This document shows, in pieces, positions 51,780-64,000 of a stretch of 64,000 bases of DNA. How positions within the stretch are numbered: position 1 is the first letter of the stretch; every line of letters begins with the position of its first letter. Source of the stretch: Lethocerus indicus (lineage: Eukaryota > Arthropoda > Insecta > Hemiptera > Belostomatidae); the NCBI GenBank assembly GCA_019843655.1, contig JACDQD010000011.1, positions 11,016,604 to 11,080,603 on the forward strand, in the 5' to 3' direction. The notes beneath the pieces were generated by a model that worked only from the letters and a program-made list of their open reading frames with translations, was not told the origin of the DNA and did not search any database. A program made the translations under genes and the position numbers.

Positions 51780-54700
51780 CTCGTTTATTACTCCAAGTTT
51801 TGAAGCTGTATAGTAATAAAATACAGCTGTATTATTCTTATCAGTTTTACCGAAAATCATTTATTATCATAATTCTGCGTTTGTAGGTTCACGATAGAAT
51901 TCGTAATAAACTACTTGCGTGTTATTTGTGGATAAAGGGCTTTGGAGAAATACGATTTAAGGGGGGGATTTAGATTTTCAATACCGATTATCATCGTTTC
52001 AATGGAGTACGGCGCTTACTCAATCGAATTCTGTACACGGTCACGATAGGTGGACCCGTTATTCAATAGGAGCGATGGAAAAATTGCGCGCTTTATCTGT
52101 ATGAGCCCGTCGGTTGGTGGGGAGGGGCAGGGTGGAAGAGACGTGTCAAGGGACTTTTGTATCCTACAAATTAAAGATCCGGGAGATTGCTAACAATGGT
52201 GGAGAGGTAATAGTATCGGATTTCGTCGGGAGCCGAACAACAGAAATGATATTTTCCCGATACATTATTCAGAAGGAGGAGCGCTCGGGGGGGGGCTTTG
52301 TAAAAAAAGTCGAAGTCCCTTCGGAGACGTTTAATTATACCGCTTATCTCGGCTGTGTCGCAGAGAAAAATGCCCGGGCTGAAGAGGCGTCGGCCACGTG
52401 GGCAGCAAAACCTCCGGGGGATTATGATTGATGCCCCGACTTGTAGCTCGGTTTCGGTATCGACTCCGAGTATCGCCCGGGACAGTTTGTCATTTGGCCA
52501 TTGTCGTGTATGGTTCGTTTAAATTCATGGGTCGCGCCTTCCCGTCGCTGGAAAATAACGACGGGGAACATCCGTGTCCTCTCATTTAGTAATTTTATCC
52601 GTCCCACCTATGTTTTATTGATAAATGAGTCTTTCGTACTTCGGAAATTAATTATGCGAACTGTTCCTCCTTATCGACTTTAATCTCTAACGTCTGTTGT
52701 GTATTACGGTATGACACCGCGTTTATCACCTTACAATAAATAGTAGTGATTTTTATTAAAAATGTATTTTTCTGTGAGAATGTTTGTGTCCGCATCTCAA
52801 AATCTCTGCATCGTTTTCGGGGGATTAAAGAGCGCTTGTGAAATCGTGAACCGCGCTCTTCGAACTGCCGAAGTTCCGGCCCGGTGAGCGGACGGAGCTT
52901 CCCAACGACGGCCGGAAGTCAAGTTGATTTCCATTAAGAAACAATTATTCCTTTTCCGCCGCAGAAGAAAATGTACCCGGTGTGTCCGAAAGATTGATGG
53001 TCGCCGGCGGATCGGCTAATTAATATCGTTAACAAATTTTCATTGTCAGCCGAGGCGCGGTTCTATTAATGGTTTCGTTGATAATAGATTAGACGACGCC
53101 TTTGTAGGTATTAGATTAAACGGCTGTAAGCAATCTGGGTTCAAGGCGTAGCTTACAATGCCCACATTATCTCTCCGGCCTTACTTGATATTTCGCAATA
53201 TTAAATCGACTAATTTACATTTGACTCCTACGCCTTTACTTATTCATATTCTTACCGCTGTGATGACCAGGTACCTTGACATCGGCTTCAACGAGACCCC
53301 GGTATAGCCGACCTTTCCTGGAACAGATTGTAATGGAATAATAAATTTGCTTAATTTGCTGACTGTGTTACTGACAGTTGATTGGTATCTGAGGGCGATT
53401 AAATATGTTGAATTCTTCGATCTTAATAGTTTCTAGCCGAATGCTTTCATTTATTATGTGTGAGAAACAGATGTAAACAATTCACCTGATGTAGGAAGGA
53501 ACTCGTAGCACTTAGTATTTTGATACTGATTTTTCAATTGAAATTGAATATGTACGAAAATTATTAAATGCTGTATTCTATAAATCCAATCTGTCTTTGA
53601 TTTTGTATGTCTTTTGAAACATTGTCATTTATTTTTTAAAGGCAGAAATTTTGTCATATTAACATTTTTAGGTTGTAGGGTATTATTTCACAAATTTTGT
53701 AACATATAACAGTGGTGTTCGGAACCCTGCGAAACCTTACTTTCTAAAAGTTTAGCAATATTTATTGTAATCTCGTTCTTCCGACTCCTGTTCCCAATTG
53801 CTCTTATAACGGATATATTCTTATATCTGAGTTCAAAATAAATCAAGATTTTAAAACGCGATTTTCTCGAAGTGGTCGAACCCAGCAATTAGGGAATGAT
53901 TAATTGAACTTTCAAGAATGTGGGTGCTTCGATGCACCCGAAACGGGTTGCTCCCGGATAGGACGATAGCGGTTTACAGAGAGCGTCGACAATGGTAATC
54001 ACTATTTTCGATTCCCTGTTCCAACACAGTTCTGCGGATTTATCGACTCCATCGGCCGATAACATCTCGGAGGTGTAAGGGGGGAAAAAGCCGGGGCGTA
54101 AAACCTTTATCGCTCCAATTTTTACCCTAGTAAACTTAGTTTTTTCCGTTCTCATCGGGGAGTCATTACGCTTTAGTTTCTAGCATTATTGAGGTTACAG
54201 GGAGGTGGGGACGGGCTAACTGTGGCGCGGAGTGGAAATAAAAAGGACTTTTACCCCGGACCGCAGGAGAATGGGCCACGTAGGATTGGAACCATAAAAT
54301 GGGTATAAAAATGCCCGTAAAGCCGCATTAATTGCCAGACAGTTGTTAACTGTCTCTCTTGTTTTCCGAGAACCTTTTAATACACCGGGCTCTACCCTCT
54401 CTTCCTACTTCCTTTCGTCTCCTATTGAGTCGACTGAAATGGTTTCATCGATTGAATGAACATCGCAATACTTGAAAGTATTCACCACGCGTTCTTATTA
54501 ACTACTAAATAATTCTATAATCCTGTTTTCGATATTTCGTTATAATTCCATAAAATGTCAGTTCCCCTTGTACAGAGCCTGTATTTAATCTATTCGCTCT
54601 AACTAGTAGTGGAGCTGAGAACCCTGGGAGATGCCATCCGAAGCTGTATATTCTCCCGGGGCCTCCGCACATTAATCAGAGCGGCAATGCCCGAGAGGAA

Positions 54701-57700
54701 TAATTCCCTCGTCCGCGCGACATAAATTTTCCCACTCGCGTTGTTTAATTGCGACCGACGAAAGAAAACGGGGTCGTCCTCGTGATCCGACCTCTCCTCT
54801 CGGACTCGTAATGGAATTATTGGTACGGGGAGGTTTTTACGAGCTACAAATAACTTGCGGCCCCGGGGCCTTTGTAATTAGCCGGGGCCCGTTCATGAAG
54901 ATGTATAGTTTTTAATAACAGGGGGGAGGGGGTGGGGGCGGGCCACCGGTATCGCGATCCGAAGTGCCGCGACCCGTTAACCGGAACTCGATAAGTGTTG
55001 GCCCCGAGATGGTCCCGAATTTACGGTTTGGGCCGACCGGATGCAAACGAGGAAGATTTTTTTTGGGTTCCTTTTGTATTTTTCACGTTGATCCTTTCTC
55101 GTCGGTTTTAAAATCAGGTCATTTTTAAACTTGTTTCGATCAGTCTGGTGGTTATATTCAAAATATTTATATTTGATGAAGTAGATCGTACCCACACTAG
55201 GATTAAAACATTTGATGTATTGGGCGGGGGGGGATTTTCATTCACTTATTACTTATAGGCGCATAACAGGGAAGCCATAATTTGCGCATCAACTAAAACT
55301 AAACATATGCTAGATATTGTTTAATCATGCATAACAGGTATTCAAAGTCTCGTATAACGCCAGTCGGTATTCGACACCGAGTTGCGGGCTAGTCGAACCG
55401 CACGCGTATCACAATTCGACGCGGCTGTCACTGTGCTTAAAGGGTTCCACCCCGGAATCTTGGCCCGGCGTTAATGTCGTGTTTTATGCTACGGAGTATC
55501 CTTCCCGTAGTAAACACCTAGAATTCTGTTGAGCGCCGGGATTTTTTGTTACATTTTTTTCTATTCCCTCCTCATTACACTCACGCAACCTAGCGACCGC
55601 TTTTCTGGTAGTAATTACTAACTTATTCTACTCCATGGAGTCTAAGGATATTTTGTCTATAAGACTTTCATACATATATTTTATTAACCCATTTTTATAA
55701 TTTTAATTACGCTATTTATATTTCGGCCTGGGCATGGTGTTATATTTTGGCGTGTTCTTAGTGCTTGGAAAAAATGCACATTTTGTTTGAACAGAAAAAT
55801 CTTCCCCTGCCTTTATACTAAATATTGGAACGAACTTGGGGCAAAATGTCCTATACGCTTTTCGCCTATATTTGTTATTTAAAATCGATTATATTTGAGT
55901 AGGTAAATTTCCTTTTGGTCGTTGTTGCTCCACCCTTTAAATCTGTTCCCTCCCCGGTGGCGAAATTCCGTTGGACAGTATCATCGTGCGCTTCTGTTCT
56001 AATCCGGCGTACGTGTTCCACTGGAATAATGGACAGGGATCGTGGTCGGACGACGGGGCAAATTATTCGGGGTGCGTTGGCAACGGACGCCGGCCGGCCG
56101 GCCGGATAAATTCCCTCTCGATCCTTGCAAATGGCATTAGACGTCCGAATTGACAAACCGGCGGCGGCTTTTCAAGTCTTAATACTCGTCTCACGCCCGA
56201 ACGAAGTTAAGCCCGCCACTCCACGCGGGTTGTACATTATAAGGGGTAGTCAACTAATGCAATTAAGATAATAAATACAATTAGTCAACATTTCTCAAGC
56301 GTATTTATTGAAATATCACTCCTGCGAGTCTCTGTTCTTTAGACTTGTTACGTTTTTTTAGCACTTTCAGTAACATGGTCTTCTACTTAAGAAAGCCAGT
56401 CGTTGTGGAGGAATCTATTATTGATGTAAGTTTGTACATTCTAGTATAATGTATGTTTGAAATTAAAGTTTGATAGATTATTTAAAACCGTGTTATACTT
56501 GCACAATAAACTTATGAATTTATAATGTCCAAAATCTTCATTCATAAATATCTGTTATAGAGATTATGGTATGACAGTCAAATGCGGGTGAACAACATCA
56601 GTTTATGTACACCGTGTAATGTTCGACTGGGGGGTTGGGGAGGGTCTTGTAGAAAAGCTCAGTTTATAATCTCGTGAACTGTATCGATGTCGCACGATCC
56701 CACTCCCGAAGGCAGGATATATTATAAAGGTTGTACTTTATTTAAGCTCGCTCGACCATGAAGACGTAAATCACGTGGACGCGGGCGTCCTGATGCCGAT
56801 GTCGCCTCCGGGTCCCGCCCGGCCGGCTCGTAATTTACCGTCTAACGAGATCGGACTATTTTTACGAGGTGGCCGACCGATTGAGCCTTTACGAGGGCTT
56901 TTCGAAATTGCGAATCCCCCCTCTCACCCCCCCTCGCGGGCCCGGCTCCTCGCTCATTAACCCCGAGGCGACCGCACGATGCATAAAACATATGTAAACC
57001 AATCTTGTCTCAGTTTTAGAGTCCCGTTATTCCGGGCGTGTGCAGATATGGGATAGCCCCGGGGGCCCCCCGAGCCCGGGCCTCGGCCGGTAATTTCCTG
57101 GACTCCTCTCGAGATAGGCCGAGCCTATTTCGTGGGGGCCACTACTCGATTGGATAACCGCGAATTTTATACTCGATATTTTCTTGTGGTTTCCACCAGA
57201 ATGGTTTCAATAATGCATCGAATAATTGTTTACTGACAGACACAAACTACATTTTGACATAGATATTGCAAGAAATTTCGGTCTTAGTATAGTAAAATAT
57301 TCAGGTATGCGGGCCGAATTCGCGGAACGTTCTTCGACAGCAAATACCGCTCCGAGAGGATAAATAATACATTAGTACGATGCATTCATAAGTGTTATCG
57401 ATAAATCCATAAGAAATAGTAAATTGACTGACATTTGGTCAGTCGAGGAATGAATAAGGGCTGACTAAATTTTAACAAAGAAAACAACAAAATTAGAATC
57501 AATTTTGAAATTGTTTGTTCTTAAATACTGTAGGGGCTAATCCAGAAATTGTGTAGATTGTAAATTCCTCAAGTAATAAAGGTTCCTGGAACTGGGAATT
57601 CAACTTTGTCCATAACCCATTGTTTTCTCGGTAAGGTCATTTATAGAACGAATTAAGTTCCTTTTACAATGACATATTCGCGCAATATACCAGGCAAATT

Positions 57701-60481
57701 AGGTAAAAGAAAATACTTTACTGAATTATTTAGCCAAGGGTTTAACTACAATTCTTGGATAAGCAATTCGGTATTTCGTAATTGCTAGTCTGTTGTGATT
57801 TAATTAAGCTTCGATCTTCAATTTTATTGGCCAATAAATTTGATGTAATGTTCGAATTGAGTCGACAGCAAATTGCCCCTTTTCTTCCACATTACAGACA
57901 CCTTTTACCTTTTTATTGTTTCGCGTTATTCCAGGGTGTTAAAGCTACACAATCGGTATTTGTTCGAATTGCCGTACTGTATTGGACCCTAACAGGGATT
58001 TACTCCTTACACTCTACACTGTGACGACTAAATAAAAAAAATAATTGTATTATTCGAATCTGTTCTTTTATTGTTTAATATAATTTAATAGCGACGGTAC
58101 AAATTTAATCGGGTTTCTTTATACAGGTTGTGATCGTAATAAATTGCGTTATCGTTTCCATATTTCTATTGCTTAGAAAATATTTTTCATTGTTGTTCAC
58201 ACAAACTTTTCGGTTCATGCCTGTTAAGACTTCAATATCGTAAGGGTACCATTAGGGTATTACATAGATTATGAGAATGGGTTTGCGTTTTCAGTATGCT
58301 CCAAGGATAAACGTTTACCTACTCTGGGTCAAAGCCAGGTAGCTCCGGTAAGCCGGAAGTTCCTTTCGCCCGATTCCTCTTCCTTCCCACAAGGCGACGG
58401 GCGACATAAATAAATCTTCGCTGGCAGTTAGGTTTCAGACGTAGTTACGCTTCCAATATGTCCAATTTTATGCTTGCTTAACTCGAGAAAAATTCACATA
58501 ACTTTAATCCGATCGCATGACTTATCTGGTCGCCCGGTCGTCTCCCAGGCAAAATCCGGTGGGTTCGACTTCGAGTAACCGAGGTCGTTGTAGCGCTGAA
58601 AAAAAAGCCCCGGCGAAGAATCGTTCGGTCACATAGTTGACAAAATCTACAGTCATGACAGTCGACGTCCGGTCCACCCGTGAAATAACCTTTGTCGGCT
58701 TCCTTTCCCATCCCGACTCTCTTTAGCCCATTTATTGTGACGGGTTTGAAAAGGAGGATCGTCTTTTGTACGAAATACATTGTGTGAAACTGTCGCGGAA
58801 TTCCGGTAACAAAGTTATCGCAATTTAAAAAAAACACTATAATGGAAGTGAAATCCGAACCTCGTTGTTCTTGTTTATTTTGGAACATACGGGTTTACAT
58901 TATTATTACTGTAAGACATCGCCGTCCCCCCGGGGGTTAGGTTCCTGGAACACATCACAGATGGTGAAAACCGTGATAGGTTAAGACATAAAAAAAGCAG
59001 ATGAGGGAGTAGGAGCTTGAACAAAGTCGCACTTATTATGGTGTACCTTTAAATAAAGAGTTAATTATACTCTAATAGGTGACCCTGGTGGATATTTTCA
59101 TAGAATCGATTATATATTTTTTGTCGTTAACTGAAGTTGCGTTTGCTGGTAATTGCTAGTAACATAACAACCGCAGTGTCAGCTCTATTTCTAAATAAAT
59201 CAATCGGTGGGGATATCTATATCCGGTGAAATCGCTGCACTGATAGTGCTGACGGAAGATGGGGTTTCACGAAGTGGACAATACAAGTGAAATGTGTTGG
59301 TGCTTCTTTCCCATGTTGGGACCGACATCCTGTTGTTCCAATCTTCTCTGTCTTGTCTGAAAACGAATCGACACCTGCACCCATGCTTGAGCACACTTTC
59401 ACATCGTGTCCGCTGCCGCTTGATCCCCGCCTCCCCCAACAGGTATACAGCCCAATGTCCCGTATGCTGTACACATCGATATTACCGTGTTCTAATCAGT
59501 ACGATGGCTTATTATTACCTGCCTTGAACCCCTAGAACGTCTTGAATTTATATCGGTTAATAATGTTGACTCTCAGTGAGTCAAACTTTAATTAGAACAA
59601 ATATTACAAACAAGGTCCTCGCGAGTCCTCTCTGCACGCTGTTGTACTGGTATCCACTAGAAGTGAACAGAACGCGTAATCGGCAGCAGTTAGTGGAAAG
59701 TTCAGTTGTAAATGGGCGTAAGAATGCAAATTGTATATAAATCGAGTTTATTTTAGAGAAAGTTAAATTGACGTGTCCGGGGGAATGGAAAAGGGCAAGA
59801 GCACGATTCGTGTAATCGGGCTTTCACTCCTGCTATCGGCCATCTCCGCAGACTGGACCCCTTCACACCTATCTGTAGGTCATTTTCCTATGTCTAATCG
59901 TCCGCACGGTGTCCTGAATTTCTCCTATTGGGATTCGGTATCTTTCCGTTGGAAACGCTAGTTCATTTTTAGTCCAGTAACTGAATTCCCCATAGAATCG
60001 ATAGCTACTCTAGTACGCTAAAGATTTGGATACGGCTAGACTGACAATCATATTTGTTTTCAACAAGCAGTTTCCAATAACTAATGTTTGCTTAAACTCG
60101 ATGCGGTCAAAGAGCTTGAAGTGGAAATTTTTCCCTCCAATTACATCCCGGTTACTGTCTGAGTAAAAAAGACTTCTTCCTTTTAAAGTAGCCTCCGAAA
60201 ATGTTGGTAGATACTATTTATAGAAACTCAGAAAAAGTTGTGGAGTATTGCGAATTCAAATTACCCACCGCCGGTTCCAAAAAAGGGGCTAATATTATAG
60301 GATACGAAAATGGCGATAATATAATAGGTGGGCGACCGTTTCATTGAATAAATTCAGTTCCGGCGAAGCTCGGGAGCCAACTGGGAGTGTCAAACCCGCC
60401 CATTGTTGACTGCTACTACCGCACAACTACCAATACCGCCTCGTTCCCTCTCACTCCGGCTAATAACTACCCTCAATCTCC

Positions 60482-60503
60482 CTCTCTCTCTCTCTCTCTC
60501 TCT
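60482..60503 (+). repeat. (CT)11 simple repeat
   Basis: Eleven CT units lie in a pyrimidine-rich stretch running to about 60600. The open frame across it, rich in Pro and Ser, is a composition artefact. Confidence 0.95.
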
Positions 60504-62195
60504 TGCCCTCACCTCAGCTTCCATTGTAGCCCGCCCATTATTCCTCCCCTCCCCCTCGGCTTTCGACAACAATCCCCCGATCCTCCCGCATTGTTGGGTG
60601 TAATCGCATTAGGCGTTTATAACTCATTGCCGACTTCCGACTTATCCCCCCCCCCCCAGTTTTCTGTGGACTTCAGGTATATCTCCTGTATAAAAATAAA
60701 CCGGTGCGAATAAACTAGGGGCCAAGTCCCCCATCACCATTCCCGGGAGCCATTTGTCCCATCAAAATATTTAAGGATGACAAATGCCTCCCTTCACCGC
60801 TGTTGTTATAAACCGAGTGGGCTAATAGCCTGAGGCCGACTCAAATCAGTTGCCAAGACGCCCGAATAAACTCCGATAATGGCCAGGACGGAAATAAATT
60901 CGGGCTTATTCGTTAAACCGATTGGGCGAAAACGTGACATAACTAATTGGCCGCTGAACTATGAATTATCGTTCTTGAGGCATTAAGCTCGTTTATGAAT
61001 TGTAAAACCATCTTTCGCCCCATCTGGCCGGCTTGTAAAGTATGTTTAAGAATTCTGATTTCGTTGAATTGGGGAAACACGAATGAAAATAGAATTTCAC
61101 CTTTTACACTGCAGTTGTTTCAAGTATGAAAGTAACATAGCAACTAACCGAGAATAGGAATGCGGAGTATTTGATTCATGCTGTATGGAATGCTACGAAG
61201 GTTATATAACAGAGATATCTGTTTACCTGCGGTGATGGGAGTCTATCGGGCGAGGTGGCATTGACTCTAGGAGCCGGGATCAACAGCCCTCATCCCCCGA
61301 CTCCCTGTCGACGTATTCCCGATGTATATCTAAATCATTAAAATCCAGAAATGGGAACGAGTATTGCCGACGAGCTTAACACGATTAAAATATATCATCT
61401 CCTCCTGGTCTTGAACCCTAGTCCTGGGACTTGGTTCTTAATTATCCAATTATTTGTGCGAGTGTGTCGAAACGTCGGTAATTATTGCGATATCGGAAGT
61501 TACTGGTCCTGTGAACTTGTAGAAAAACTGGGCTACAAGGTGCGGAATATTAATTATTCGACTTGCCGCAAGAGAAATCTTGCAATTATTCCGGTCCGTC
61601 TGTTGCGGGCGTTAAACAAAGGGGCCGGACGAATAGGGCCGAATGTTATACCTGACTCTAGGTCCCATCCGTCTCCAACATCATCTCCTCTCATTCGTAA
61701 CGCGCGCCCCGCAGCCCTGCTAATCACCCTGCGGTCGTGCGGGAGAATCCCCCGTTTCTCGTTTATCACGTCCCCCCTCCTAGACACGCCCTTTCCCGGC
61801 GCTAGAAATATGTTTTAATTTTTTGGCCGGGGAGGGGTTAGACCCCATCGCCATATGCCGGCCGCATCTGTTGTCTCCTCCGGCACGGAGTGGGGAGGAC
61901 GACAGTTGGCCCGGGGCCCCCCTACTATGGGGTAAACACTCCGCGGAGCCCTCCGGTAATTGGCTTTTGATGTACCGGTAGTCACTCTCAGATTAGAGAG
62001 TATCGATACCTTTCGCCAACCAATTTATATAACCTTTTTTATTCGGTTTGGCCACTTTAACCCTTGTTGATGCCCTGACCGATTACCGGCTGTGCCATGA
62101 CAACCCCCCAGTCATCTGTTATACACCAGTTACGGGAATAAAAAAATCTGTGCGCTCCTGTCTTTCATCGAATGAGGTACAAGATTAGTTTCCCC

Positions 62196-62233
62196 TAATT
62201 AAGTATGATTAATTAAGTTCAAACTAATTAAAC
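62196..62233 (+). promoter_or_regulatory. Cluster of TAATTAA homeodomain-like words
   Basis: TAATTAAGT occurs at 62196-62204 and again at 62210-62218, followed by TAATTAAAC at 62225-62233, at steps of 14 and 15 bases. Regular spacing of near-identical homeodomain core sites suggests a binding cluster, though AT-rich DNA yields such words easily. Confidence 0.35.
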
Positions 62234-64000
62234 CTGTGAACACTGGAAGAGTTTGGTTCTACAAAACAAAGAAGCATGTATCCGTGGGGCTTGTCATATT
62301 CATAGTTTAAACTTAAAGCGGTCGATAGAATAAATAGTATAATAGTCTTTCGATAATAGCAGACAAAAGAATATTTATAATCATTTAATAATTATTTCTT
62401 GATATTCTATAATATTCGTCAATGTAAATAAAAATAACCACCAATAAATTCTTGACATTATTCTTTATGTTGCCTTAATTTATTGTTTGTTTTATTTAGG
62501 GATGAAAAGCAAAGAACTATAAACGTAATGCCCCAATTTCGTCACACCGTCTGTTCAGTTGTAAAAAGGGTTTCGACATTTTTAAATCTCGGAAATTTCA
62601 TAACTCAAAAATGGAATAATAAAAGAGATTTTTACTGTGCGCTGTTATCGGATTGGATTACGCATTTCGTATATTTGTGCGCCTTGTCCTAAATTATTTT
62701 TGGCCTTTTTGGACTCACAAGCGTAATTTGTACTGACAAAACCCGACGTCACGCTGGGTAATAACATTCTTCGAGTCGTCCGTTTGTCCCGGTTCGAAAA
62801 ATTACGAAATGAATTCCTCCCTCCACGAAATTTCGACGGAATCGGAATTCGACTCCTGTTACAAATTTTCCTCAATTTCCACGGCGGGGGGAAAATAAAG
62901 AGGGGAAAACTGAAAACGAGAGCCGAGCTTTTATGAAGCAAGAATGTAAATAATGGTCGATCGTTAAAGTGGGCACCTGCCGGCTCGGTTGTTCTTGCCT
63001 TTTACGTCGCTAATAGCGGCCGTGTCGCCCAGGCGGACGCTTCAATCTTCTTCTTTTTCCACTTTTCAACCTTTATTATTTCACCCGACGAATCGTATCG
63101 CTTATTGGCGTGTAACCAAATAATAAATCTTGCCCGCCGGTTGAACTTTTCTTTTCCCAACGGCCGTCTCGGTCTTGTCCGATTTTAATCGGCCGCTAAT
63201 GAGATATTGCCGGGGCAGAATCTCGGCCGACGATGTTAGAATGGCCGATTTGCTGATTTCCCTGTAATGCTGTTTCTACCCGGGCCTCTATAAAAACTGA
63301 CGAGGCTGCCTACTTTTGCATTCCGAAACGATGCCCTTCGTTAGCCTCAAAGAAAAATATTCTGGTTCTAGATTTTTGTCTAGAACGGAAACTTGCGTTC
63401 GTTAGTCCGCCCGGAGCTTCTATATACTATCATTGATTTATTTTATTTATTATCGTTGATCGTTGCTTAATTTAACAGTAAGAATCACAACAGTTGAAAT
63501 AGATATTGATTCTTCCTCCGGTCAGGATTAAAACCTTGTTAAAAACAAAATTATGTGTTTAACCCCTATTTTAATAAATACTGTCGAAATCATTCGGTGC
63601 TACCCACCGCCGGAGTCCGATTTTCCGAATTCCCTGCGAGCCAATGTTGGTCTCTACCGTACCCGTAGTCCGAACTGCAAATAGCGCTCATTTGTTATAG
63701 TATCGATGCCGGTACAGCTAATTACTACCGGATAGTCCCGTCATGATGCGGCTCTCTACCTGGAAGAGAAAGCAGCGACCTTCCCCCCGGGGCCGGCGGT
63801 ATTTCCGAAAGCGCTCCAAATGTTTTCCCGGCGCAATTAAGGCGGTACGCCATTAGCTCTAGGGGCCCACCGAGCCAATAATGGCCGCAGGCTAATAAGG
63901 ACTTCAAACCGCTCTATTATTTGGTACTTGTTCAACCCCGGAGCCTCTGTTCCTGGAAACCGGGGAGAATCGTAAACGTTTTCCGAACTCGCGATTTTCC

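Larger units (their letters stand above)
43801..54000. other. Intergenic DNA upstream of the Toll gene, middle part
   Basis: No gene recognised. GC-rich islands lie near 43850-44100, 44380-44560, 46800-47200, 47840-48110, 48600-49000, 49320-49560 and 52090-52440. Polypyrimidine-rich stretches occur at 44220-44310 and 48790-48930. A perfect inverted repeat sits at 51684-51760. Confidence 0.6.
54001..64000. other. Intergenic DNA upstream of the Toll gene, distal part
   Basis: No gene recognised. GC-rich islands lie near 54640-55040, 56050-56110, 56760-57160, 60700-61000, 61600-61960 and 63740-63900. A short hairpin GACTGAC/GTCAGTC lies at 57426-57444, a (CT)n tract at 60482-60503 and repeated TAATTAA words at 62196-62233. 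Confidence 0.6.

Noticed and set aside
56092..56105. Tandem CCGG repeat as a microsatellite
   Set aside because: Only about three to four units; better treated as part of the dispersed GGCCGGCC excess.
55971..56153. Frame with a WNN-GSWSDDG-type string reminiscent of a GPCR proteolysis (GPS) motif
   Set aside because: Lacks the required Cys-x-x-Trp pattern and flanking GAIN or membrane segments, opens on TTG, and runs into a GGCCGG repeat; likely chance.
1..64000. Conserved miRNA, tRNA, rRNA and snRNA genes
   Set aside because: Read through for familiar mature miRNA, tRNA B-box, 5S and U6 words without a convincing hit; a covariance-model scan would be needed to exclude them.

Overview
The window is arthropod, most likely insect, genomic DNA holding one gene that can be supported with confidence: an intronless Toll-family receptor on the minus strand at 27843-31574. 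Its 1243-residue product closely resembles insect Tollo (Toll-8) and its near paralogue Toll-6: signal peptide, long leucine-rich-repeat ectodomain with two cysteine-capped blocks, one membrane segment, cytoplasmic TIR domain. The insect order cannot be fixed from what is visible; a hemipteran or related hemimetabolous insect is a guess. CpG dinucleotides are common throughout, which argues against strong germline DNA methylation here.

Around the coding sequence (transcribed leftwards) lie a short candidate 5' leader with a candidate initiator, a 17-codon upstream reading frame at 31680-31627, and a 3' flank at about 27842-27395 that reads like a 3' UTR. That flank carries a K-box match and four Pumilio-type UGUANAUA motifs within 107 bases.

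Everything else, about 27 kb downstream (1-27394) and 32 kb upstream (31760-64000), appears to be a gene desert. No other reading frame was recognised, and the remaining ORFs are about what chance gives. The desert is a mosaic: AT-rich stretches dense in TAAT/AATTA homeodomain-like words alternate every one to three kilobases with GC- and CpG-rich islands. The islands are strikingly enriched in GGCCGGCC (ten loci), CCCCGGCTTT words and oligo-C tracts. Drosophila long Toll receptors, including Tollo, are expressed in patterned stripes under segmentation-gene control, so a large cis-regulatory domain is a reasonable but unproven reading.

Repeats are few: (CT)n, (AT)n, (GT)n and oligo-C tracts, a possible hAT transposon end near 15602, and two foldback structures (21674-21830 and 51684-51760) that share a 12-base word and may belong to one small family. 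No rRNA, tRNA, CRISPR, operon or prokaryote-style system was seen.
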